Part shown: in pieces, positions 6,653-14,912 of the stretch
Layout: every line of letters begins with the position of its first letter
How positions within the stretch are numbered: position 1 is the first letter of the stretch
NCBI GenBank assembly: GCA_037443425.1
Contig: JBBIOI010000049.1
Span: 1-22,952 of the forward strand
Length of the DNA: 22,952 nt
Origin: JBBIOI01 sp037443425
GTDB lineage: Bacteria > Desulfobacterota > BSN033 > UBA1163
Reading direction: 5' to 3'
Translations under genes and position numbers: made by a program
Notes under the pieces: model-generated
The model's input: the letters and a program-made list of their open reading frames with translations, nothing else
Told to the model about the DNA's origin: nothing
The model's database searches: none

Positions 6653-7630
6653 ATGGGGAAAATAATTAGATTTTTTGCTGTTTGTTTAATATTTTTTTTG
6701 GCATTATCAAATACAAAAGCAATAGCTCAGACCATCGAATTAAAGGCAGTATCTTTTTTACCTAAGGATCACAGGCTTTGTGCTCAAATACCAGTCTGGA
6801 TAAAAAGGGTTAATGAGGAGCTTAAGGATGTATTAAAAATTACATGGATTGGTGGTCCTGAGGTGATGCCTCCTTTCGAGCAACCAGAGGCAATAAGAAA
6901 GGGGATTTTTCAGGTTGGTTTCATACCTGCTGCTTATTATATGGGAATTCTTCCTGAAGCAGACGCTATATCACTTTCAAAATATGATTTTAAGAAAGAG
7001 AGGGAAAAAGGAGGGATATGGGATTACTTTGTAGAAAGACACAAAAAAATAAATATGATGCTAATAGGAACTTGGCTTTATGATCCATTTTATTTATATG
7101 TAAAGAAGCCTGTAAAAGGTCTTGCGGATCTTAAGGGTCTAAAGATGAGGACTGCGGCAAAATACGATAAAATGATGCTGAGGCTTGGTATGGTTCCTGT
7201 TACGGTAACATTTGGTGAGACATATACAGCTTTACAGCGAGGGGTTGTTGAAGGATTTGGATGGCCAACTTTAGGTCCAAGAGAGTGGGGATGGTTGGAA
7301 TTCTGCAAATATGTAATTGATATACCTTTTTATCCAAGACAGAATACTTTTTTCGTTATGAACCTTGACTACTGGAATAGACTTTCAAGTGCAACACAGA
7401 ATAAGATACATGAGATCACTATTAGATTTGAACCAGAAATGAAGGCCTATTTTGAAAAAGAGATAGAGAAAGAGAAAGGGGAGATGGAGAGGATAGGTAT
7501 AAAAAGAATTAAATTTTCAGACGAGGATACAAAAAAATTTCTTGATGCTGCAAATTATGCATTTTTAGAGGACCTTGAAAAAAAGGTCCCTGATGAAGTA
7601 AAAGTGATAAAAAAATTATTGGGATATTAA
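6653..7630 (+). CDS. dctP: TRAP transporter solute-binding protein DctP (second system)
   Basis: A 325-residue periplasmic binding protein of the DctP family. The first 26 residues form a signal peptide with likely cleavage after AIA. The family's substrate-contact region is seen at LKGLKMRTAAKYDKMM, with Arg166 in the position that binds a carboxylate, and then YTALQRGVVEGFGWP. The pocket region is rich in Trp, Tyr and Gly (for example GPREWGWLEF), unlike the first DctP, so the two systems should import different acids. The start has a strong AAGGAGGGAG. It is the first gene of a plus-strand operon behind the promoter at 6555-6583 and the palindrome at 6595-6611, linking it to the GntR-run operon at 9490-19697. 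Confidence 0.92.
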   Translation: MGKIIRFFAVCLIFFLALSNTKAIAQTIELKAVSFLPKDHRLCAQIPVWIKRVNEELKDVLKITWIGGPEVMPPFEQPEAIRKGIFQVGFIPAAYYMGILPEADAISLSKYDFKKEREKGGIWDYFVERHKKINMMLIGTWLYDPFYLYVKKPVKGLADLKGLKMRTAAKYDKMMLRLGMVPVTVTFGETYTALQRGVVEGFGWPTLGPREWGWLEFCKYVIDIPFYPRQNTFFVMNLDYWNRLSSATQNKIHEITIRFEPEMKAYFEKEIEKEKGEMERIGIKRIKFSDEDTKKFLDAANYAFLEDLEKKVPDEVKVIKKLLGY

Positions 7631-7667
7631 AGAAAAGGTTTAAAGTTTTTTAATCAAATAGAACTTC

Positions 7668-8156
7668 ATGCAATTTATAGGAAAGATCCTTTTAATAATT
7701 AATAAAGTTTTTTTATGTCTGGCCTCCATAAATATGGCGGCCCTTGTTGTAATTGTTTGCCTTGATTTATTGCTGAGATATTTTTTTAGTTCACCTCTTC
7801 TATGGGCAACAGAAGTTACAGAGATCTTACTTTTATATATTACATTTCTCGCAACAGCATGGGTCTTTAAAGAGGATGGTCATGTTGTGATAGATGTATT
7901 TATTGGAAAAACAAGAGGGTTTAAAAAGAATCTCCTTATGAATATAAACAATGCAATAGTTGGAATTGTCTCAGTTGTCTTAATCTATTATGGCTTTATT
8001 ACAACTTACGATCATTATAAAAGAAGGGTATTTAATCCAACGATTATGGAGACACCTATTGCTATAATTATAATGATCATACCGATAGGTTGTATCCCAT
8101 TGCTCCTCGAAGTTTTAATGAAAGGAAGAAATTTATTAACAAAGAGGGATAATTAA
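7668..8156 (+). CDS. dctQ: TRAP transporter small permease DctQ (second system)
   Basis: A 162-residue protein with four hydrophobic segments, typical of DctQ. The stretch LLRYFFSSPLLWATEVTEILLLY (about residues 32-54) holds the family's W-x-x-E pattern, and EDGHVVIDVF (68-77) is the conserved loop after helix 2. The start at 7668 lacks a good ribosome site, and the 37-base gap after dctP shows no clear hairpin, unlike the first system. It forms the membrane unit with the DctM that starts 12 bases after its end. Confidence 0.9.
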   Translation: MQFIGKILLIINKVFLCLASINMAALVVIVCLDLLLRYFFSSPLLWATEVTEILLLYITFLATAWVFKEDGHVVIDVFIGKTRGFKKNLLMNINNAIVGIVSVVLIYYGFITTYDHYKRRVFNPTIMETPIAIIIMIIPIGCIPLLLEVLMKGRNLLTKRDN

Positions 8157-8168
8157 TTTTTAGAATAT

Positions 8169-9479
8169 ATGGATTGGTTTTTAATATTTATAATCATTCT
8201 TTCATCTCTGATTGGTCTTTTCTTTATCGGAGTTCCTGTTGCCTTTGCATTTCTATTCATTAATATACTCTTTTCTTATATATTCTGGGGAGAGGTAGGA
8301 TTAACGCAACTAATTTTAAGCATCTTTAGGTCAATAACCTCTTTTTCACTTCTACCAGTACCACTTTTTCTTTTAATGGGAGAGATAATGTTTCTTTTTG
8401 GTATCGCCCAGAATATGATGGAGGCTATAGAGAAATGGATTGGAAGGATACCTGGGAGACTCAGCCTTCTTGCAGTTGGAGGTGGTGTTCTTTTTGCAAC
8501 CCTTTCAGGTTCTGCAATGGCAGGTTGTGCAATGCTCGGCCAGACAATTCTTCCAGAGATGGAAAAAAGGGGGTATAAATATCAGGTAACATTGGGTCCA
8601 ATAATGGGTTGCGGGACGCTTGCTGCTATGATTCCGCCGAGTGCATTGGGTGTCCTGCTTGCAAGTCTTGCTCAGATCTCTGTAGGTGATTTTCTGCTTT
8701 CAATCATATTTCCGGGCCTTTTAATGGCAACTCTATTTGCAGTATATATTATATTTTTGTGCATTATAAATCCAAGCCTTGCGCCTGATTATGAAATAGA
8801 AAAAGTTTCTTTTAGAGTTAAGATAATTCTAACAGCAAAATATATCCTACCTTTAGGTTTAGTAATATTCTCGGTTATTGGATTAATAATATTTGGAATT
8901 GCAACCCCCACTGAGTCAGCTGCCTCGGGAGCCCTTATCTGTTTTATCTTGGCTTTTATCTATAAAGGGATCAAACCTGATATGGTAAAAAAAGCAATAA
9001 TAAGTAGTGTAAGGATTACAGTAATGATGTTTATGATTTTATCGGGTGCAACTGCATTTTCACAGCTTCTTGCCTATACAGGAGCGAGTTCAAATCTTGT
9101 AAATATTGCAACAGGACTCCCCTTTTCCCCTATTATAATTGTCATTATAATGCAACTTATTCTGATCCTCCTTGGAACATTTATGGAACCTCTTTCAATT
9201 TTAATGGTTGCACTTCCCATCTATATGCCGATTTTGAAAAAATTGGGTTTTGACCCTTTGGTTTTTTGTTCTATTTTATTAATCAATATGGAAATGGCGA
9301 CTATTTCACCACCTGATGGGTTGGTATTATACACAATGAAGGCAGTAGCACCTCATTACAGTATGGGAGAGATATATAAAGCGAGTATTCCATTTTTAAT
9401 CATTGATATCATTGCTATGGCACTCATTATGATCTTCCCACAGATTGCACTGTTTTTACCATCTATTGCCAAAAGATAG
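8169..9479 (+). CDS. dctM: TRAP transporter large permease DctM (second system)
   Basis: A 436-residue, many-times membrane-spanning protein of the DctM family. Signatures are LSGSAMAGCAMLGQTILPEMEKRGY in the first half (written here as LSGSAMAGCAMLG and ILPEMEKRGY) and IATPTESAASGA in the second; the latter aligns with YTPTEAGAAG in the first system's DctM. It would use the sodium gradient to import the acid caught by the DctP at 6653-7630. No strong ribosome site is seen before the ATG at 8169, so coupling to dctQ is likely. Its stop codon lies only 10 bases from the stop of the convergent hyuB gene, and no terminator fits between them. Confidence 0.94.
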   Translation: MDWFLIFIIILSSLIGLFFIGVPVAFAFLFINILFSYIFWGEVGLTQLILSIFRSITSFSLLPVPLFLLMGEIMFLFGIAQNMMEAIEKWIGRIPGRLSLLAVGGGVLFATLSGSAMAGCAMLGQTILPEMEKRGYKYQVTLGPIMGCGTLAAMIPPSALGVLLASLAQISVGDFLLSIIFPGLLMATLFAVYIIFLCIINPSLAPDYEIEKVSFRVKIILTAKYILPLGLVIFSVIGLIIFGIATPTESAASGALICFILAFIYKGIKPDMVKKAIISSVRITVMMFMILSGATAFSQLLAYTGASSNLVNIATGLPFSPIIIVIIMQLILILLGTFMEPLSILMVALPIYMPILKKLGFDPLVFCSILLINMEMATISPPDGLVLYTMKAVAPHYSMGEIYKASIPFLIIDIIAMALIMIFPQIALFLPSIAKR

Positions 9480-9489
9480 AATTTTTCAG

Positions 9490-11217
9490 TTAATGTCTTA
9501 CCATTTTCTCCCTTAATATCTTCGTTCCCTCTTTGTCAACTTTCAAAGTTATAGGATCAATCAATACTCCATAGTCTTCCTTAGCCTTTTCAATGGTTAC
9601 ATATCCTTCCAATACATCTTGTTCAACCATTTCTGGATCACGCTCTAAGGGATTTCCATAACCACCCCCTCCAGCAGAGTCAATAATTACAACATCGCCA
9701 GGTTTAAGTTGTGTTAATCCAAATGGATTTCCTGGAATTCCATTTACTAAGAAACGCGCCTTAGCTCCGGGTTTTCCTCCAAAGAGTCCTTCAGGAGGAA
9801 GGATATGTCTACCAGCTTGAATTCCTAAATTGACAGGTGGTATAGGTGCATATTCATCATCAGGAACCTTAAAAACTTCTCTCTGGCCAAGCCCTCCTTT
9901 CATTCTTCCTGGGCCACCAGAATCAGGTATAAGTTCCCTTCTCTCAACTATGAGAGGAGTATCACTTTCAAAAACTTCGACTGGTGTATTGGCTCCGTTT
10001 GCAGGAAATATATATACATATTTACCATCACTATGGGCACTTGCCCCCATTCCACCACCACGAATGATAACAGAATGCCAAGGCCTTCCATCATGCCTTC
10101 TCCCGTAAAAGACGTTCATCTGTGCAGGTGTTCCTCCAGAGGAGGCAATGACCCTATCAGGTAAGACTTGTGATAGGGCCCTATATATGATTTCAGTCAA
10201 GAAGTGTCCTATAACAAGGCGTGCGGCTACAGCAGCCGGAAACCTACAATTTACAACGCTTCCCTCTGGTGCTTTTAGGATTAAAGGTCTTGTACAACCC
10301 TCATTGTTTGGTATATCTGGACCGAATATACTTTTGATTGCCATAAATACATATGCATAGGTGAAGTTATAAACAACATTGCCTCCCCAGTCTACTTGCG
10401 GAGAGGATCCTTCAAGGTCTACAGTAATATCACTTCCTTTCACTTCTACCGAGGCCTTGATCAACACTTCCTGTTTACCCTTCATCTGTTCTATTTTCCC
10501 TTCGGAGGTATAGATTCCATCTGGGACCTTTTCAATCTCATCTCTGATACTTTTTTCGGTTCGACATATTATTTCTTCTGCTAAGTCGTCGATATCCTCC
10601 ATATCATTTTCTTTAAGCATTTGACATATCTTTTCTGAACATACATGATTTGCAGCAATCTGTGATCGAATATCACCTATTACCTCATCGGGTGTTCTTA
10701 CATTCCAACGAATCATATCCAGTAAAGACTGATTAAGAACTCCTCCATCATAAAGTTTTATCAAGGGAATAAAAAGACCTTCCTCAAATACATCATGATT
10801 ATCAGAAGAAACACGACCTCCAATGTCAGAGTGATGAAAGACACAAGCCGTAAAAGCCACTAATTTCTCTTTAAAAAATATGGGACTTATCACACAGATG
10901 TCATTTAGATGACCTGCCAATGCCCAGGGATCATTAGTTATAAAGACGTCACCAGGTTTAAAATTATCTATCGGTAATTTATTTATAAGATTTTTTATAC
11001 CAAGGGCCATTGCCCCAGATTGACCAGGGGTTGCAAAAGTTCCTTGTGCAAGTTCCCTCCCCTTTCTGTCAGTAAACATACACGTATAATCATGAGCATC
11101 CCTAAGAAGACTTGAGAAGGCTGTGCGTGCTACAGCACTGTCAGCCTCATCAACTATAGAAATCAGCCTCCGCCAAAGGATTTCTAAGGTTATTGGGTCA
11201 AATTTTTTTCTCATCAT
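9490..11217 (-). CDS. hyuB: HyuB-type subunit (hydantoinase B / acetone carboxylase / oxoprolinase family)
   Basis: A 575-residue protein of the HyuB family, partner of the HyuA gene just upstream. Members work with HyuA in ATP-dependent ring opening (N-methylhydantoin, 5-oxoproline, caprolactam) or in ketone carboxylation. The metal-site region shows ND (95-96), GHLND (102-106) and HHSDIGG (128-134). Later come SSGGTPAQM and the glycine-rich GGPGRMKGGLGQRE, and the C-terminus has the usual SAGGGGYGNP. The length is normal for bacterial HyuB and short for acetone carboxylase. The start is ATG-ATG at 11217 without a strong ribosome site. No third (gamma) subunit gene is nearby, which argues against acetone carboxylase. 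It is the last gene of the operon. Confidence 0.85.
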   Translation of the reverse strand: MMRKKFDPITLEILWRRLISIVDEADSAVARTAFSSLLRDAHDYTCMFTDRKGRELAQGTFATPGQSGAMALGIKNLINKLPIDNFKPGDVFITNDPWALAGHLNDICVISPIFFKEKLVAFTACVFHHSDIGGRVSSDNHDVFEEGLFIPLIKLYDGGVLNQSLLDMIRWNVRTPDEVIGDIRSQIAANHVCSEKICQMLKENDMEDIDDLAEEIICRTEKSIRDEIEKVPDGIYTSEGKIEQMKGKQEVLIKASVEVKGSDITVDLEGSSPQVDWGGNVVYNFTYAYVFMAIKSIFGPDIPNNEGCTRPLILKAPEGSVVNCRFPAAVAARLVIGHFLTEIIYRALSQVLPDRVIASSGGTPAQMNVFYGRRHDGRPWHSVIIRGGGMGASAHSDGKYVYIFPANGANTPVEVFESDTPLIVERRELIPDSGGPGRMKGGLGQREVFKVPDDEYAPIPPVNLGIQAGRHILPPEGLFGGKPGAKARFLVNGIPGNPFGLTQLKPGDVVIIDSAGGGGYGNPLERDPEMVEQDVLEGYVTIEKAKEDYGVLIDPITLKVDKEGTKILREKMVRH

Positions 11218-11238
11218 ATTTTAGCCCCATTAAAATTT

Positions 11239-13332
11239 TTACTCAATTTTAATATCCACCCAGAGAAATCCAAGCTCATCCACATAAATCGTACAATCTT
11301 CACCTGCTACAAGAGTTGATTCCCTTTCTTCTATAATAGCCGGTCCCTGAAACTCTACCTTTGGAGGAAGTAAATATCTATTAAAAACTGTATAAGGAAT
11401 AAATTCTTTTGAAATTTGTGAGAAGGCCATCCTCTTTCCCTTTATTGCACTGGTTATAGATTTACCATTTTGTTCAAGCCTTGGAAACTGGATTAACCGT
11501 TCTGGTAAAGATGCCCTCAGTTTAAAATTGATGAATTCAACCTCTGAATCAGGATAAGTTCGTCCATAGAGTTTTTGATATACCTCATCGAAGAGTTGGC
11601 GGACCTGTTCTTTTTTTAGTTTGGTAAAATCTTTTTGCAATATTGGGACATGGGTTTCCGAACCCTGACCAATAAAACGCATATCCAGTGAGCGTTCAAA
11701 CTGGATATCTTTTTCTTTAGCTTCTTTTACCAAAATAGCTAGTGCCTCTTTCTCCATTTGCTGAAAAATATTCTCTATTTCCTTGAAGTCTGAAGCCTCA
11801 AGTGAGATTTTATGGCTTCTAAGAAGGTCAAATGCTCGAGGGGCCGTGAAGAATCCTAAGGCAGACCCAACACCTGCATTGGGTGGTATCAAGATGCGAC
11901 GGGAACCTAATTTTTTTGCTAACCCATATGCATGAACAGGTCCTGCTCCACCAAATGCGACAATAGTTACAATCTTTGGATTTCCACCTTTTTCGGCTAT
12001 GTGAGTCTTAGCTGCAGCAGCCATAGTTTCATTTATAAGATCATGTATACCCCATGTAGCCTGAATAAGAGAGACTCCTAAGGGTTTCGCAATCTTTTCT
12101 TCTATCCCCTTTTTTGCAGCTTCTTTATCAAGTTTCATCTTTCCACCAAGGAAATAGTTTTCGTCAAGATATCCGAGCATAAGGTCAGCATCTGTTACAC
12201 ATGGTTCAGTGCCTCCTCTTCCATAGCAAATCGGTCCCGGATCTGCTCCAGAACTTTCTGGTCCTACCTGAAGAGTTCCCATTCGACTTATCTTTGCAAT
12301 ACTCCCACCTCCGGCTCCAATCTCCATCAGATCAACAACCGGCACCTGAATGGTTAGACCACTACCTTTCATAAATCTCTGTACACGACCAACCTCAAAG
12401 GTTGGAACTATTCCTGCCACTCCTTTTTGGATAAGACATGACTTTGCTGTAGTTCCCCCCATATCAAAACAGAACATTTCAGAAATATTGAATAGCCTGC
12501 CATAATATTGTGCAGCAATAACAGCAGCCGTGGGACCTGATTCGATTATCCTGACAGGAAATTCAGCTGCAATTTCCACAGAGGTTACTCCACCGCTTGA
12601 GAGCATAATGAAAAGCTTACCGTCAAAACCCAATGACTTTAATCTTTGATCAAGCCTTGAGAGATATTTTTCTGTTAATGGTTTTACATATGCATTGGTT
12701 ACGGTTGTACTTGTCCTTTCATATTCTTTAATTTGAGGTAAAACATGATATGAAATTGAGACCGAAATTCCAGGTGCCTCTTCTTCGATAATCCTTTTAA
12801 TCATTAATTCATGGGAAGGGTTTTCAAAAGAGTTGATCAAACATACAGCAACTGATTCAACATTCATTTCGAGAAGCCTTCGAACGACGGTTTTAACCTC
12901 TTCAGGGTTTAGAGGTTTCAGGATTTTTCCATCGCTTCGGACCCTTTCATCCACCTCAAATCTAAGATGTCTTGGTACAAGAGGTTTAGGGAATTCTGCA
13001 AAAATATCGTAAGGAGCATATCTTATTCCTCTTCCAATCTCCAGAACATCCCTAAAGCCTTTTGTGGTTATTAATGCAGTTTTAGCTCCCTTTCTTTCTA
13101 TAATAGAGTTTATGACTAATGTTGTGCCATGTATTACTTCATCCATTTTTTCTACGAAGCCAGGGGTCTCTTTCTCCATCTCCCTAATTCCAAACTCCAC
13201 TGCATCTGAAGGGTCTTTTGGACTGGTAAGACATTTAAAAATCTTCAATTCACCAGTTTTATCGTTGAGAAGTACAAAATCGGTAAAAGTTCCACCGATA
13301 TCGCAACCTAACCGGTAAAATTTTTCAGCCAT
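11239..13332 (-). CDS. hyuA: HyuA-type ATP-binding subunit (hydantoinase A / acetone carboxylase / oxoprolinase family)
   Basis: A 697-residue protein with the sugar-kinase/Hsp70-like ATPase fold of HyuA. The first phosphate loop is GCDIGGTFTDFVL (9-21). Further along are HGTTLVINSIIERKGAKTA (split here as HGTTLVINS and ERKGAKTA), a second phosphate motif FDMGGTTAKSCLI, then GAGGGS, SSGADPGP and CYGRGGTEP, and the adenosine motif AFGGAGPVHA. It would use ATP to activate a lactam, imide, ketone or bicarbonate for the HyuB subunit downstream; the pair is 21 bases apart. The start at 13332 has GGAGGAA nearby. Lying inside a CoA-pathway operon with a B12 mutase is an uncommon setting for HyuAB. 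The substrate is not predictable from sequence alone. Confidence 0.88.
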   Translation of the reverse strand: MAEKFYRLGCDIGGTFTDFVLLNDKTGELKIFKCLTSPKDPSDAVEFGIREMEKETPGFVEKMDEVIHGTTLVINSIIERKGAKTALITTKGFRDVLEIGRGIRYAPYDIFAEFPKPLVPRHLRFEVDERVRSDGKILKPLNPEEVKTVVRRLLEMNVESVAVCLINSFENPSHELMIKRIIEEEAPGISVSISYHVLPQIKEYERTSTTVTNAYVKPLTEKYLSRLDQRLKSLGFDGKLFIMLSSGGVTSVEIAAEFPVRIIESGPTAAVIAAQYYGRLFNISEMFCFDMGGTTAKSCLIQKGVAGIVPTFEVGRVQRFMKGSGLTIQVPVVDLMEIGAGGGSIAKISRMGTLQVGPESSGADPGPICYGRGGTEPCVTDADLMLGYLDENYFLGGKMKLDKEAAKKGIEEKIAKPLGVSLIQATWGIHDLINETMAAAAKTHIAEKGGNPKIVTIVAFGGAGPVHAYGLAKKLGSRRILIPPNAGVGSALGFFTAPRAFDLLRSHKISLEASDFKEIENIFQQMEKEALAILVKEAKEKDIQFERSLDMRFIGQGSETHVPILQKDFTKLKKEQVRQLFDEVYQKLYGRTYPDSEVEFINFKLRASLPERLIQFPRLEQNGKSITSAIKGKRMAFSQISKEFIPYTVFNRYLLPPKVEFQGPAIIEERESTLVAGEDCTIYVDELGFLWVDIKIE

Positions 13333-13367
13333 TTATTCCTCCTGCCATTAATGATTGAATCTCCATT

Positions 13368-14912
13368 TTATCGCTTATTTTCATGCCATTGTTTTAATAT
13401 AAACTTCTGTACCTTACCACTGGCCGTTTTCGGCAGTTCATCTACAAATTCAACATATTTAGGGATTTTGTATTTACCTATCTTTCCATTAAGGAATTTT
13501 AAAGCTTCTTCTTCAGTCATGTTTTCTCCTGGTTTAAGCACAAGATAGGCCTTTCCAACTTCTCCCCATTTCTCATCATTTACTCCAATAATCGCAGCAT
13601 CGAATATCTTAGGATGAGTAAGATAAATTTTTTCAATCTCAGCAGGATAGATGTTTTCTCCCCCACTTATATACATATCCTTTTCTCTATCAACTATATA
13701 TATATATCCATCACTATCTTTTTTAGCTAAGTCACCCGTATAGAGCCATCCATCCTTGATTGTTTCAGAAGTCAGATCTGGACGATTCCAATATCCACTC
13801 ATTAAAGTTGGTCCTTTTATTATTATTTCACCTATTTCGTTAGGGAGCACATCTTTTCCATCTTTATTAACAATTCTTACCTCACCATGAAATACAGGTA
13901 ATCCAACAGAACCTATCTTTTCGATGGCCTTTTCCTTGGGAAGAAAAGTAATAGTAGAGGCTTCGGTCTGACCGAAAATCTGTGAAATGATTATACCCTT
14001 ATTTAAATATTCTTTTAAAAGGGTTACAGAAATTCTTTCACCACCAGTGAAAAAACATTTAACTGAACTTAGGTCATACTTTGATATATCACACTCATTT
14101 AAAATAAATTGATACACCGTTGCAGGTAGTTCAAGGATTGTTACTTTATATCGCTCCACCGTTTCAAGTATCTCATGAGGACGGAACCTTCTTTTAAGTA
14201 TTATTGTACCTCCTTTGAAAAGAATCGGCGCAGAATCAACTAATAGTCCACCTGAGTGAAACATCGGTCTTGAGACAATCATTATGTCTTCAGAAGTAAG
14301 CTTGTAGAAGACATCAGCATTGAGGACATTAAAAAAAGTCTTCCGATGAGAAAGTACTGCCCCTTTTGGCAAACCTGTTGTACCGGAGGTGTACATTATT
14401 AAATGGGGATCTTCTCCTCCAACGGGGTAATCTATAATCGGTTCGTTGAAGGGTTTACTTTCGATTGTTTGCTCGTAAGGTATAGCCCAATCAATAAAAT
14501 TATTTCCAACTTCAATATAATGCATATTTAAAAAAGAGATATTTGATCTAATGGGTGTTACTAAATGTTCAAATTCAGATTCAAAGATAAGGGCGCTTGG
14601 GGTGCAATCCCGCAGTATGAATTCAAGCTCGGGTCTGGCTAAACGCCAATTTAAAGGAACCATTATTGCTCCGATCTTTGAAATACTAAAAAAAATCTCT
14701 ATGTATTGAGGGGAATTGTGAAGAAGGACAGCAATTCGGTCTCCCTTTCTAATTCTTAATTCGTTTAATAGATGACATAGTTTATTAATCCTATGATTTA
14801 ATTGAAGATATGTTATTGGATGATCCTCAAAAAATAATGCCTTTTTTTCAGGTTGGAGGATACTCCACTTTCTTATCCAGTCGCCTACGTTAATAGCATT
14901 CTCATTCATCAT
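13368..14912 (-). CDS. AMP-forming acyl-CoA ligase (FadD-like class)
   Basis: A 514-residue member of the ANL superfamily, a normal size for short/medium-chain or aryl acyl-CoA synthetases. Motifs in order: TSGTTGLPKG (175-184, phosphate loop), the GQTEAS region, WLYTGDLAKKDSDGY (AMP ribose Asp), the hinge DREKDMYISGGENIYP, and at the end KTASGKVQK with catalytic Lys500. It would activate the imported acid, or an acid made by HyuAB, to its CoA ester for the mutase and the dehydrogenase/hydratase. Its ATG shares one base with the stop of the upstream fusion gene (TAATG), so translation is coupled. It is a different ligase type from the PaaK-like one at 4311-5618. Confidence 0.92.
   Translation of the reverse strand: MMNENAINVGDWIRKWSILQPEKKALFFEDHPITYLQLNHRINKLCHLLNELRIRKGDRIAVLLHNSPQYIEIFFSISKIGAIMVPLNWRLARPELEFILRDCTPSALIFESEFEHLVTPIRSNISFLNMHYIEVGNNFIDWAIPYEQTIESKPFNEPIIDYPVGGEDPHLIMYTSGTTGLPKGAVLSHRKTFFNVLNADVFYKLTSEDIMIVSRPMFHSGGLLVDSAPILFKGGTIILKRRFRPHEILETVERYKVTILELPATVYQFILNECDISKYDLSSVKCFFTGGERISVTLLKEYLNKGIIISQIFGQTEASTITFLPKEKAIEKIGSVGLPVFHGEVRIVNKDGKDVLPNEIGEIIIKGPTLMSGYWNRPDLTSETIKDGWLYTGDLAKKDSDGYIYIVDREKDMYISGGENIYPAEIEKIYLTHPKIFDAAIIGVNDEKWGEVGKAYLVLKPGENMTEEEALKFLNGKIGKYKIPKYVEFVDELPKTASGKVQKFILKQWHENKR

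Noticed and set aside
9490..13332. Acetone carboxylase
   Set aside because: There is no gamma subunit gene in or next to the operon, and HyuB is shorter than the carboxylase alpha-type subunit.
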